Assembly (NCBI GenBank): GCA_956465555.1
Contig: OY101117.1
Span: forward strand, 992,001 to 1,056,000
Direction of reading: 5' to 3'
Origin: Nitzschia sp. pyKryTriq1
Lineage: Eukaryota; Bacillariophyta; Bacillariophyceae; Bacillariales; Bacillariaceae
Length of the DNA stretch: 64,000 nucleotides
A program made the position numbers and the translations under genes. Below the pieces are notes generated by a model. That model searched no databases, was not told the DNA's origin, and saw only the letters and a program-made list of their open reading frames with translations. Of the stretch, positions 41,201 through 51,800 are shown piece by piece. Numbering within the stretch: position 1 is the stretch's first letter; every line of letters begins with the position of its first letter.

Positions 41201-43677
41201 TTACAAGGAATTCATGAGTCTGCTCTGGAGACGATCATACTGGGAAGGAAGGGTTTCGCTGACCACGGTTTCAGCTGAAGCGGCTTCCGGGAGTGGGACT
41301 TGAGTGGAACTTGCCTCAAATCGTATTTTGAGAGAGGACGCATCTTCGTTCAAGAAATCATTGAGCTTGTGAGTTTCTTCACGAAGAAAGTCTCCAATAG
41401 ATTTTTCAAGGTTGGCAAGGTTGAGATGTACACTTTCTTTAGGTTGTTGCGACGTAGGGATTGAGTACTGCAAATTTGACGTTGCAGAAGCAATGGTCGC
41501 CTTTGTGTTTTTGAGGAAAGATCCCAGTTCTTCCTTGGCGAATGGAACGTCAATTTCACTGAGCTCGTCGCACTTGGAGTTAACGAAAGCTTGGAGCTGC
41601 AATGCTTCTTTTGCAACGGCCAATTTAGAATCAGCAAAGAAATTAACCATATTCTTTGACATTTGGAGAATGATGGATTCAAACTCTGCAGATTTGATTT
41701 TCCAGATAGCATGGATGTGCGAATTTGTTGTCAACGCACTCGTTTTCAACAGGTCAGCTTCGCGGGCCATTTCCACTTCAACTGTTTCACGGAACGCTTT
41801 CATAGCCTCGGCCATGGGAGATAAGATGTACCGATCCGTTTCGGATCTAAGAACGGGACCTTCTCGTAGCATCGCCGAATCGACCACCTTCTGCAACGAA
41901 TCGATTGACTGCTTCGACAGTGCCAGAGACCGTTCCATTGGTAAAACCACGGTACTTTGGATTTGTTTCGATGCATCTTGGAGTGCGCTTCGAATATGGG
42001 CTGATACTCTTAGGATATTCTCTCCAGCGAAAGAAGTTTGCAATAAAAAGTTTTCTGTCGCCTTGCTAGCTTTGGCAGTAGCGTCCTCGGTAATCTGAGC
42101 ATACATACTTCGAGCTTCAGCAATGTGAGAAGCAGCTGCCGTTTCAAATTGCTCCATAGCAGATAAAGTCTGTGACTGAAACTCTTCCCTCTTGACGAAG
42201 AAGTTTTCCTTCAAAATCGCAATTTCCTCGCTTGCACGGGGAATGTCGATATCTCGAGCTTCGGTGACCTTTGAAATGAGCTCAGTTTGGAATTTCGCGC
42301 CCGTAGTGAACAATGAAGCTCGGAAGTGTATGGATCCATCGGTCAAAGCCACTTTTGAGTCAGCGAAAAAGTCAACCATGTTCTGAGACATTGTCAGAAT
42401 GATTCTCTCAAATCCAGCCGAGGCGGTGTCCCAGGTGGCTTGAAGGTGCGAGCTTGTGGTCGAAGCACTTGCTTGTAACAAATCCGCTTCCCGTTTCATT
42501 TCCAGCCGGATGGGAGAAAGAACAGAACGATCGATTTCGTCTCGAACCATGGGCCCCTCCCTCAACAGAGTTTCATCGACTGTCTTTTGGAAAAAGCTCA
42601 CTGACTCCTTCGTCTGTGCCATTGCTTGCTCCAATTTGGGGAGCACGATGCCCTTGACGTCCTCCGCCTGGGCATTGATAGCACTTTGGAGGTGTTCAGC
42701 AGTGCTGGTAGCTGCATTTTGAATGATAGAAGCTTGCAACATTGCGCTCTCTACCATGTTCGAGCCTTTAGTAGTCAACTCATTGACAGTTTGCTTGTAG
42801 ACGGTTTGAGATTCAGCAAGTCGAGAAGTCGTGGCCGCCTCTAAATGCTGCATCATCAATAATGATTGCGCTTCTATGCGGGATGTCTCGGCGGTCCCAA
42901 CACCTTGCCACTCTACACTTTTCGCCTTTGCGATATCCAAGAATTCATTGAAAGAGCCTTGTAACTTAACGGTTTGCTCGCTCATGAACGATTGCATTTG
43001 TTGAGTGGCTGCGGCAGCATTGGATTGAAAGTTCATGGATTGCAAACGAGCTTGCCCCAAGACTGCTTCCGCCTTGGGCGAAAGACCCGAGAGAACCAAA
43101 TCGAGTTTCTGATTCAATAGGGGCAGAGTATCTTGCTGCATATGAGCCAACCACGACGTTGGCATTCCATTGCTGGAAAGGTGACCGAGAGCCTCCCATT
43201 CGGATGATAAAATGGAAGTGTCGATTGCCGGGCTGGCGGCCACCATGGCTGCTGTCAAGAGAACAGAAAGAGCCAAGCCGGCCTGGGTCGGCGCACTCAG
43301 TCCTCGGAAGGAACTTTCATAATGGGACATGTCGACTTGATCCGACATCAGTTCAATGGCGATAGAGTAAGATTAGATTGTGGAATTAACAATTGATGCA
43401 CATACTGAAACACTGAGTGAATTTTCGGAGTGAGCTTACCTAAATCTTCCTCTCCGACAATCACTTGTTCTCTCGGTGGCTGAAGAGGGGCGATTGCGGT
43501 GGTTGCGTTCCCATATACCACAAGACCCCCGTAAGTGCTCATCGGCAAGTCAGAAGGGTCCAAATACCATAGTGACGAATCTATCCTGGTGGGGTTTCTA
43601 CAGGCAGGGGGTACGAAGGCATCTACGTGACCGTAAGTCGCAACCCAAAGAAAAGCAACAGGTTGAAACCGAAACAT
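41201..43677 (-). CDS. Plastid-targeted duplicated coiled-coil membrane protein
   Basis: Two exons, complement(join(41201..43335,43440..43677)), give 790 residues. The start MFRFQPVAFLWVATYGHVDA is a signal peptide followed by FVPPACRNP, the diatom plastid-type 'A-F-x-P' cleavage motif with a basic transit segment. A membrane helix lies at about residues 95-120 (LALSVLLTAAMVAASPAI). The remainder is almost all helix in two tandem homologous halves. Each contains L-x-R-E-G-P-x-x-R-x-E-x-D-R-x-x-L-S-P, then R-E-A-D-L-L, S-H-x-x-A-x-W, and I-I-L-x-M-S-x-N-M-V-x-F-F-A-D-S-K. So an ancestral unit of about 240 residues was duplicated. Function unknown; a membrane-anchored scaffold in the plastid is inference. 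The acceptor (ATCAAG) is weaker than usual but is the only one that keeps frame. Confidence 0.7.
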
Positions 43678-44329
43678 CGTCGCGAGTAAAGCTGGATTTT
43701 CACCAACAGATCTTTTCTCGAAGACGATTGATAGAGTGTCTCTTTTGTACGGCACAAGTATGAGCACCTGGTAGACTAGGGTACCTGGTACCCTGGTGGT
43801 CTATACCGTGTAGTCTGATGTTGTGTGTTGCAGCAGACCAGTCAATCAAGCTACCTGTATGGGTTGGTGGGAAATCTTCGGCAATTCAATAGAAAAAAAG
43901 AAAGGAATTTCATTCATTTGCTCAACAAGCCTCTTTGAATTTGGCGCGTTGATTTGTTTAGCTATCATGCACGCAAAGTTCTCTACTTTCGAAACAATGA
44001 AAGCTCGGCTGGCGCGCGCAGGCTGACCATTCCATCCAATCAATCATCGCGCGCGATGATTGATGTGCTGACGTCTACTGGATGATAATGTAGATCCAAT
44101 CCTACCGAGCAGAAAGATCGAGAACCGAGAAAGCGAAGCCATTATTATTTTAGAGACTTCAGATTTCAGATACGTGGTACCAGGTACCGACCACCTGTAC
44201 GGGAATGTACATACCGGCATACCGTTAGCATAGCTAGCCCTGCTGACTATTGCCATGTCGGTCAACGATCGTTTTATGTTTCGGAAAGACTGCTATCATA
44301 TTATGCTCGCTCCCATCATTCATACAGCA
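43678..44329. promoter_or_regulatory. Divergent promoter of two plastid-protein genes
   Basis: 652 bp. GTAC/ACCTGGT palindromes lie at 43766-43796 and 44176-44216, one near each start. TTTGGCGCG at 43940-43948 matches the E2F core. An inverted GCGCGC/ATCATCGCGCGCGAT motif lies at about 44012-44060. No gene is supported. Confidence 0.5.
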
Positions 44330-45571
44330 ATGACTTCGACCATCGCTTCCTTTTTGATTCTGTTCAACTTGAGCCTGTGGCAACAGGGTGCTGCCTTTCT
44401 CGCTGGACCGAGGAGTCATTTGGCAAAGCCCATCTCAGACCGCCGCCTTAGCCCACAGTATCATGAACCCCTGACCACCATTGAATTGCATGGCACTTCC
44501 CGGCGAGAGATTTTATCCTCTGGGGCGGCGCTGATTTCGGCGTTGTGTGGTCTAGCTTTGCGCGCCGAAGCTGGAACCAACGAGGGCCTCTTGGCGGACT
44601 TGCCCATGATTCGGTTGCGTCTACCCCAACAAGGTTTTGGCCGGGAATATGTCGCCGTACAACTGAAAGTGGGTGGAAAAGGACCGTTTGATTTTATGGT
44701 TGATTCGGGCTTGACGACAGAGATGATCACACCCCATCTGAAGGAAGTATTGAATATTCCAGTCGGAAAGAATACCATTTCTGGATTGGGGGCTGGTGGA
44801 GCGAGGACCAGTTCACTGGTAGAACTGAATGAAGCCGCATTGTGCTGCGGCAAGTTTTCGCAAGATTCCGAGTTGAAACTTCCAAAGCTCTATGCAGTTA
44901 TCACAGACTTTCCTCAGGAGCACATTGATCCAAATCATGACGTGGAAGGCATGTTGGGTATGGAACTTTTATCATTGTTTGACGTCGATTTTGACTTTCC
45001 TAACAATCGAATCCGATTCTGGAAGCCCGGCACAGTGGATAGGAAAGGTCTCGATGAAATTCCTGCGGTGGTCATCAATGAGACGGGTTTGATCGGAATA
45101 CGATTGACTGTTGCAGGGGGACAGCAGCCAATCCTTGCCTTTCTGGACTGCGGGGCCACATTCTCTTGTATGAATTGGAAGGCAGCGGCCATGTTTGGAC
45201 TCCCACCCAAAAGTGACCCATTGTACAAAAAGGTTCCTGCAGTTGCTGCTCTAGGCATTGACGGAAACATGTTGACACTTCCCGTAGTTAAGCAGACGCT
45301 GACCTTTTCAGGTGAAGTAGAACAAGACCCGCAGACGGGGCGCCCGATTGGCTTTGCCCCCCCACCCTCGGATTGGAAGCCTTGGGATCCAGTCCAAATG
45401 GCCATTGGTGATATTCCTGCTTTTAGCACGATTCTTGGAGACGGAAAAACGCCATACCAGGGCCCAGCTGCATTGATTGGGCTAGATGTGTTGTCTCAAC
45501 GTCGAGTTGTATTAGAAGCAGCTCGTGACAGCAGTCGACGCCGCAGAGTATTCGTCTCTCCGTCAAGCTAG
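44330..45571 (+). CDS. Tat-targeted lumenal aspartic protease (retropepsin-like fold)
   Basis: 413 residues from ATG 44330 (the frame opens at 44255). Three targeting parts are visible. First a signal peptide, STIASFLILFNLSLWQQG, ending in AAFLAGP, a diatom plastid cleavage motif. Then a twin-arginine segment (R58-R59, SRREIL) with a hydrophobic stretch and an A-x-A site (RAEA), which points to Tat import into the thylakoid lumen. The mature part has two aspartic-protease motifs, FMVDSGLTTEM (D125) and FLDCGATFSCM (D273), each followed by a hydrophobic-hydrophobic-G turn (GMLGMELL, ALIGLDVL). This is a two-lobed clan AA architecture with D-S-G and D-C-G in place of D-T-G. The C-terminus is Arg-rich. 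Whether it is active is unknown. It is divergent from the plastid coiled-coil gene. Confidence 0.75.
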   Translation: MTSTIASFLILFNLSLWQQGAAFLAGPRSHLAKPISDRRLSPQYHEPLTTIELHGTSRREILSSGAALISALCGLALRAEAGTNEGLLADLPMIRLRLPQQGFGREYVAVQLKVGGKGPFDFMVDSGLTTEMITPHLKEVLNIPVGKNTISGLGAGGARTSSLVELNEAALCCGKFSQDSELKLPKLYAVITDFPQEHIDPNHDVEGMLGMELLSLFDVDFDFPNNRIRFWKPGTVDRKGLDEIPAVVINETGLIGIRLTVAGGQQPILAFLDCGATFSCMNWKAAAMFGLPPKSDPLYKKVPAVAALGIDGNMLTLPVVKQTLTFSGEVEQDPQTGRPIGFAPPPSDWKPWDPVQMAIGDIPAFSTILGDGKTPYQGPAALIGLDVLSQRRVVLEAARDSSRRRRVFVSPSS

Positions 45572-45866
45572 TAATGACCAGGTAGAGTCCCATTTGGAAG
45601 AGTTAGTAGAACGGTGCTGCTACTGGAACCTCGAATATTATTCCTATAATACCGGTACGTGACTCCATGCGATAAGGTGCGGTAGACCTTCAATGTAGAT
45701 GTGACACGATGACAGAAACAATAAGGCAAGAAAGAAATGATGATTCTAGACTACATGATACACTACTAGCAACGCCAGTTACAAAAAAGGCCGAATTCGA
45801 ATTCTCCTTTCGCTTCAGTCTTTGTCTACAGCAGCACAAAACACGTGAAGTACGTCACTCGGAAGC

Positions 45867-46637
45867 TTACTCTGATACTTCAAAGATTCTCTCTCCTTCC
45901 GGAACATCATCGCTAAGGAGGTTCTTGACAACATCAATGACGGCCTCGATCGACTTGCCAGTGATTGCCACGCGCAGCCGCTCTTCGTGAACAGTCAATC
46001 CCCCGATCTTGCTGAGACCATTGATAACCTTCGTCGCTTCGTCGTCAGAAATCATGTCATCAAAGTTCTCGTCCCCTCTATAGATGATGGAAATTAGATT
46101 TTGAATGACTCTTCCTTTGGTGGATTTCTTCATTTTGTTCAAAATTTCCTTGTTTTCTTCCACTTGCTTCTCAAGAGCGGATACGGACTGGCCTTGTGTT
46201 TTGGAAATTACATCCAAAGCAGTTTCTACATCTTGCAAGTCATCAATAGTGGTGCCAAGTTCGTCGATATTCTGTGTAAGTCGTCCGTTCTCTGCCTGTA
46301 GCTTGTTAACTTCGGCCTGAATCACTGCAGCGGTCTCTTTAAGAGTGGCAATATCTGTCAGCCTGGTTTGTTGGAAGTACGCGTAAGGTCCCAGGACTAT
46401 CGATAGAATGCCGGCAACTACCACCACAGCAGAGCCCTCCACGATCATAGCTGCCAGCGATGTAATAATGGCGATTGCCGCAACAGCTCCAGCGGCTCGT
46501 TCCTTTGGCGTTGTCTCTTGCACAGGCTTCAAGGGACCTTTCAATTCGGGTTCAGGAGGTAATGTTACACCGGCGGCTTCCAGTGCGGATAAACCACCGC
46601 TTTCGATGTCTGGGTTGAGGGGTTCTGCTGTCGCCAT
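45867..46637 (-). CDS. Membrane-anchored coiled-coil protein, unrecognised
   Basis: 256 codons, one exon. Order: a soluble acidic N-terminus, two adjoining hydrophobic segments at about 48-85 (AAGAVAAIAIITSLAAMIVEG and VVVVAGILSIVLGPYAYF), a coiled coil at about 90-165 (IQAEVNKLQAENGRLTQNI), and a small C-terminal domain with DDMISDDEATKVINGLSKIG. That stretch is acidic but lacks full EF-hand ligands. No signal peptide is visible, so the target membrane is unclear. It is tail-to-tail with the lumenal protease (295 bp apart). I recognise no named family. Confidence 0.65.
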   Translation of the reverse strand: MATAEPLNPDIESGGLSALEAAGVTLPPEPELKGPLKPVQETTPKERAAGAVAAIAIITSLAAMIVEGSAVVVVAGILSIVLGPYAYFQQTRLTDIATLKETAAVIQAEVNKLQAENGRLTQNIDELGTTIDDLQDVETALDVISKTQGQSVSALEKQVEENKEILNKMKKSTKGRVIQNLISIIYRGDENFDDMISDDEATKVINGLSKIGGLTVHEERLRVAITGKSIEAVIDVVKNLLSDDVPEGERIFEVSE

Positions 46638-47342
46638 GGTTTATATAATGTAGTATATTGCGTCTTCGAAGTCTAGTATAATGCTTTCGAATTGGTTTCA
46701 GATTTTAAATTGAAAGCAAAGGTCAGCTGTATGAAGTACAATAGACCTATCCCCATACCTACTACCGGTAGTCCACAACCCAGATACAACATACAACAAA
46801 CCATACCCATCATCTTCCGAACAACGTCCTGCCTCTGGTACCGGTACCAGGTACCGCTGCAGTACAAGTACCAGGTACGAGTACCAGCGGGCGGTACGGT
46901 ACCAGTAATACGTAAAGGACATTCAATATACTATGTACTGCAAAGATCCAATATCATGAGGTTCCAACGCCTGTTTAACGGTGAGATCGCTTTTTGTTTG
47001 TTGTGGGTTGTGGGGCCCCACAGGGTTCGGATGAGGGAAATCTCTGAAGATTTGAAGATCCACTCTGTTCGCAAAGATGTGAGAGGTCCTATTTTCTTCT
47101 TCGAGGTCTATTTTGTAACCGTAGTAGAGTCCAGTAGATTTTCTACGTAAATGAGAACTCCCGTCCCAGATGGCGGGGAAGATGGAGGAAGATCCGCAAT
47201 CCGATGGCTATCTCGTGTCGACCAAAAGAAAGATCGGATGCCGTCATAAAGTCACAAGCTTGTTGGAAAGTGCAATCCATCCTTCTCTTTCTCCACAATT
47301 TTCTTTTGAGCCTCGTCGATCAAAGCTTATTCAATCGCAAAC
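46638..47342. promoter_or_regulatory. Divergent promoter with GTAC array
   Basis: 705 bp between head-to-head starts. GTAC cores are dense at 46837-46903. No supported gene. Confidence 0.5.
46837..46903. repeat. GTAC palindrome array
   Basis: About nine GTAC cores in 67 bp (TGGTACCGGTACCAGGTACC, then AGTACAAGTACCAGGTACGA). It lies about 200 bp from the minus-strand start at 46637. Confidence 0.85.
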
Positions 47343-48164
47343 ATGTCTATCGCCACTTTCACAACCTCCATGGGAACCTTCAAGGCCGAGTTGTACACAA
47401 CTCAAATGCCGATCACTTGGTGAGCGATCATGGACATCAAACTCCTCCAATCCGTTTTTTCAGATTTTTCACGACTCACGCAACCCGTCGTTGCTCCAAT
47501 TTGTTGTTTTCAGCGGAAACTTTATTGATCTTGCCAACAGCGGCTACTATGATGGTATTGTAAGTTGGTTGTTGAAGAATTCGTTTTATTTTTCTTTTAG
47601 TGGAGCGCGACGCTGACTGGAATTGTCCCGTCGTCAACTTATTTTTCTTTTCAGCATTTCCACCGTGTCATCCCCAACTTTATGAATCAATTCGGCTGCC
47701 CTTACGCGAAAGATGCCAACAGTGGTCGGGCTGGAACTGGTGGACCCGATCCCCACACGTCATTCAAGGGCTGCGATGGCAACACCTACAAGCGAAACGC
47801 TGGTGGATCCATCCCAGACGAGGTTGGAAAAGATCACCAGCGCATTACGAACGCTCCTGGAACTCTTAGTATGGCCAATACTGGACGCCCCGAGTCGGGA
47901 GGTAGCCAGTTTTTCATCAATGTGAACCATAACAGTTTCCTGGATTGGTTCGACAACAGCTCCCCTTCTGCGCATCCTGTCTTTGGAAAGGTAAGAACGA
48001 ATGGAAAACTAGACGGAACAGTGATTTTTTTCAGGGAAATTCTCACATAATTCGATACGCAGGTGGTTGAAGGTTATGATCTTGTTGAGAAGATCTCCAA
48101 GGTTCCCACCCGCAACGATAACCCTGTCACCCCTATCAAGATGATCTCTGTCCGAGTCGCTTAG
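47343..48164 (+). CDS. Cyclophilin-type peptidyl-prolyl isomerase
   Basis: Four exons, 47343-47419, 47514-47559, 47655-47990 and 48063-48164, give 186 residues. It begins directly with the isomerase fold ([20 protein letters not shown]) and has no targeting peptide, so it is probably cytosolic or nuclear. Conserved parts: [21 protein letters not shown] with the catalytic Arg of F-H-R, G-T-L-S-M-A-N and S-G-G-S-Q-F-F-I. The usual Trp of the cyclosporin site is shifted (FLDWFDN), and an insertion of about 25 residues ([17 protein letters not shown] onward) lies after the Q-F-G. This makes it a divergent single-domain member. Family assignment is firm; subfamily is not. Confidence 0.9.
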
Positions 48165-49075
48165 GCACTGAAAAATTGGGGTTGGTTCCGTCGGCATCGT
48201 ACTTGTGTTGGGAATTTCGTAAATAAATAAACCATAATCATGTCTCCTTTGCAGGAAGTGATGAAATTGAAATAAAATGGAGTGACGTTCTTCCTGGCAA
48301 CTGAGTGGACAGTTTTAAAAGAGATCAGCCATGCTCTCGTCATTTCAAATAAAGCATTCCACAGTACCGTCGTTTACTGTTTATTCCTTCTCCGCTTTAC
48401 GAACAAACCTTTCAATCTACTCGTTATGTCATGCGATGAGATGTTGGAATGTTTGCAGCTCTTTTGAGAATAGAGAACATCTCGAGAAGGCAGGCCGTCT
48501 TCTATCTCGCTCGTATCATCGCACACTCTCCACTAGATTCTCTGTTGAGTACTGTGTACTCTACTACTCGGGTAGAGAGGTCCACAACTGAACTCTGAGC
48601 AGAGCAAGTTTCCAAAAAAGATTGTTCTCCGTGTTGAGATCATAAGTATTTCTTCGATACATTCAATGTTTCGCTATCGAAGATGTGGAGTACTCGTAGA
48701 GTGAAGTACATTACTTCTGCAGTGTGTCTATCATGGCTAAGGTGTTCAGAGTTCAGACCCCGACCTGCATTTTAAAAGATGATCAATCGAGTCAGTCGTC
48801 GTACGTAGGCAGGCAGGCAGGTACGGTAGTACGTGTACGGTCGTACCTGGTACCGCACCGACCGAGACACCCCGCTAGCCCGGTGTACCGTAGTACCGGT
48901 ACGAAGTACCTGGTACCGGTGGTACAGTACCCGTACCCCAGCTACCAGGTGCGATGTCAGGGATGGCCGATGCCTCGCGCTTTCATTGTGATCAATTCAT
49001 TGCCAGAGCTCTCTACTATCTCTCTCTACTAGAGTAGTCTACTCGTATCCATTTTACCAACAAGATTACATTCAT
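48165..49075. other. Intergenic with strong GTAC array
   Basis: 911 bp between tandem genes. No supported ORF. The GTAC array at 48819-48950 is followed by TACTAG palindromes (CTCTACTAGAGTAG, about 49023-49036). Confidence 0.5.
48819..48950. repeat. GTAC palindrome array
   Basis: About a dozen GTAC cores in 130 bp, for example GTACGTGTACGGTCGTACCT and TACCGGTACGAAGTACCTGG, about 125-255 bp upstream of the RNase Z-like start. Confidence 0.85.
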
Positions 49076-50119
49076 GTGTGGCGATCGGTTATGCATCGCA
49101 TTCTTCTCTGCTGTTTCCTCGTTACATCGAACCCAAGACACGTAGCAGCGATGATGCTCGCGAGGACTACGACTGTTTCCTTCGGAGGATCTGAAACGCA
49201 ACATAGACTTACTGGAAGAAGTCGAGCAGGTGACGGGACAAGCTTTTCTCTGCCTGAGTTGAAGTGGCTGTTTGATTGTGGGGCGCTAGTTGAGGGTTGG
49301 AAACCCAAGGTTGTCTTCCTTACTCATACGCATAGTGACCATGTGCACTTCATCACGCACATCGGCGACCCAGAAAATCCACCGATGGTGTATCTCCCAG
49401 TTGAGGCCGAGCCGTTTATCAGCGCGCATATTGTTGCATACAAGGAGATGATTGATTGCATGACTCAAGAAGAGAGCCAAAATGGGGGGACGTATCCACA
49501 AGACTGCATCTTACGGCCAACGAGACCTGGAGAAGAAATCAACTTTCGTCAAGGGAGCACGAACTTTGTTATCCGAACTCTGAAAATGAGTCACAGAATA
49601 CCATGCTTGGGCTATAGCATATTCAAGAAACAAGAAAAACTGAAAGAGGAATATAAGGGATTAACCGGTAGAGAGATTGGCAGTCTGAGAAAGAACGGAG
49701 TGCAAGTTACGGAATCCAAGGAAGAACCTTTCATTTGCTTTATGGGTGACACAACGAGCGAAGTGTTCCGTGAACATGCCGAGATTCTGGATCAACACAA
49801 AGTCGTTGTCGTGGAATGTTCATTCATGGACGATGCTAGCATCGAGCGAGCAAAAATTACAACGCACATGCATTGGAATGATTTGAAGCCATACGTGGAA
49901 TCAAACCCAGAGGTTATGTTTTTGCTGACACATTTCAGTCTGAAATACAGTAGTCTGAGGCTTCGAGAATTTTTCTGTGTTCAGCAAGAACAATACGATA
50001 ATATCCATCCAATGTTGGTTGACGACGAGATTGAAGAAATTTGGTCTCGAAAGGCTTCAGAAGAAGGCACGGGAAGAACGTCCCCAAAGTGCATGTGCAG
50101 AGTTTGCAAAGGCAAGTAA
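49076..50119 (+). CDS. RNase Z-like metallo-beta-lactamase
   Basis: 347 codons. The zinc motif THTHSDH (H84, H86, D88, H89) follows a hydrophobic strand (PKVVFLTHTHSDH), preceded by PELKWLFDCG, as in tRNase Z. Later motifs: KMSHRIPCLGYSIF (a His with the L-G-Y block), CFMGDTTSEVF (the metal-bridging Asp), VVVECSFMDD, and FLLTHFSLKY (a last His). Plant TRZ1-type enzymes cut the 3' trailer from pre-tRNAs. A C-terminal CxC-x2-C cluster (KCMCRVCKGK) is unusual. The N-terminal 50 residues fit poorly (HRLTGRSRAGDG interrupts the fold), and an unrecognised intron or a different start is possible there. Confidence 0.75.
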   Translation: MWRSVMHRILLCCFLVTSNPRHVAAMMLARTTTVSFGGSETQHRLTGRSRAGDGTSFSLPELKWLFDCGALVEGWKPKVVFLTHTHSDHVHFITHIGDPENPPMVYLPVEAEPFISAHIVAYKEMIDCMTQEESQNGGTYPQDCILRPTRPGEEINFRQGSTNFVIRTLKMSHRIPCLGYSIFKKQEKLKEEYKGLTGREIGSLRKNGVQVTESKEEPFICFMGDTTSEVFREHAEILDQHKVVVVECSFMDDASIERAKITTHMHWNDLKPYVESNPEVMFLLTHFSLKYSSLRLREFFCVQQEQYDNIHPMLVDDEIEEIWSRKASEEGTGRTSPKCMCRVCKGK

Positions 50120-51296
50120 CCCTCTACTAGAGTACGGCCAATCCGACTGCTCTGTATCGGTTACGGATTTTGGAGCAAGAGTAGACTAGTATATAGCATC
50201 TCTCTCCCCTTTGTTTTTCATTCCAACGGCAGGACTAGTACAAGAAGAAGATCCTTTTACTACCACCAGGTCGTTCTCGAGATATTTCGCTAAGACGTTG
50301 GTTGCACTCCGCCTCCCTTGACTGTGTACATAGGTCCAAGCAATGCATTTTATTGTGAGTATTCAGAATTTCTATAGTAGGACGCTACAAGTGCTATTCT
50401 CTTTTAAAAGGTGGAGGAGGAGTGAGTAGTTGAACGTTTTCAATAACGCTGGTGGATCGAGGATGCGATGGCGCATGGCTGTTGGATGAAGAACAGGGGT
50501 AAATAAGAGTCGGGGTATCGCACTCCCATGGAAGGCCGCGGACGATGTATTGACGGACAGACTGTACCAGATAATGTAGAAATGAACGGGGACGAATCCT
50601 CCGGGTGCTTTTCTTTGCTTCCGCCCCTTCGGATTCACGCGATATAGACCTCTTTGCACGGAAGACGACAGACGCGAATTTGGCAAACTGCGGAGCGATA
50701 GCGGAATCGCGGAAATCACCGCGGTGAAGCTGTCCGGCAGTGCACCGCCATCAGAGGCGCAGAATCGGCAGGATTGGCAGGATGTCCCCGATATTATTTA
50801 TATAGTTGATTTTCGCAGGCGGAAACTGATAGACTACCAACACTTCCCACGAGTGGCTCTATTCCATTCTTGAGTCTACCATAAGCTCGAAGTGACTTCT
50901 CACGTCAGAGTACAGCCAGAAGATTGTCGACAAGAGAGCTGGAGAATCCCCTGGAGAATCCCCTGGAGAACAGATCCGCCATCCTGGAGATTCTGCGCCT
51001 CAGATGGCGTGCCACCTCATTTCAACATGTTGACCCTGGCAGGTAGTAGCCACCTCTGGCAATGGATCACTATCACCAAATTGACCAAAATCACAGGGGG
51101 GTAGCTATCTACTTGGCGTAGCCGTGGATGTAACACGCGATAGTTTTGGTTGAAAATCTCATTGTGGGGGTCTTAATTTCGAATTTCGTGCGTTCTCGAT
51201 TCTGATTGGCGGAGAATTGAAGCCACTTTTGTCCAACATTTAATTTGATGATAGTGATACATACATTGACAGACAGGTGTTATCGATCGCGCGGGT
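50120..51296. other. Gene-free interval with an inverted repeat
   Basis: 1177 bp. Short ORFs have no family features. It contains a pair of imperfect inverted arms (about 50742-50780 and 50977-51014) and a triple TGGAGAATCCCC-like tandem at about 50939-50970. The retroelement relic follows. Confidence 0.5.
50742..51014. repeat. Imperfect inverted repeat
   Basis: The left arm GCACCGCCATCAGAGGCGCA (50742-50761) continues into GAATC and a CAGGAT block. The reverse complement of the right arm, ending near 51014, reads GCACGCCATCTGAGGCGCAG then AATC and a CAGGAT block. Matching is good over about 30 bp with a gap and a few changes; the spacer is about 200 bp. It may be a small non-autonomous element or a hairpin. 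Confidence 0.5.
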
Positions 51297-51800
51297 ATGC
51301 CGTTGCACCGCGTCCGTGGCCAAACCATTAAACGACAGCGGTCAAACGAGCCGTTGACGCCCATCGTCTTCGTCGACATCGCGACGAAGGCAACCAAGGA
51401 CTTTCGACCGCAACGTTTGAAAGCCCTTTTAGACAGTGGAGCGAGCGCAACGATCGCTTCGCATCACAAAATACATAAACTAAAAATAAAAGAACGACCC
51501 GGCACGGTCTGGACTAGCGCCGCCGGCAAATTCAAAACGACGATGCGAGCGCAAACGCGCTTCACGTTGCCTGAATTTAGCGTTTCGCGAGTGATCCACT
51601 CCGAAATTCACGCCACCAAACAGAGTCTAGGTGGCTACGATATTATCATAGGCCGAGACCTCCTCAGAGAGCTCGGAATCGTTCTCGACTTTAATCGCGA
51701 GACGATTATCTGGGGCGACGGCGAGATTCCGATGAAACCTCGCATGGCTACGGCAGAAACACACTTTTTCGTCGACGAGCCGAAAGTCATGCAAGATTAA
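51297..51800 (+). mobile_element. Retropepsin relic of an LTR retroelement (Gypsy-like)
   Basis: A 167-residue frame with an aspartic-protease block (LLDSGASATIA) and a second block (YDIIIGRDLLRELGIVLDF) followed by a W-G-D segment, the pattern of the protease region in Gypsy-type polyproteins. I see no reverse transcriptase, integrase, capsid part or long terminal repeat beside it, so it is an isolated remnant. Age cannot be judged from one copy. Confidence 0.6.
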
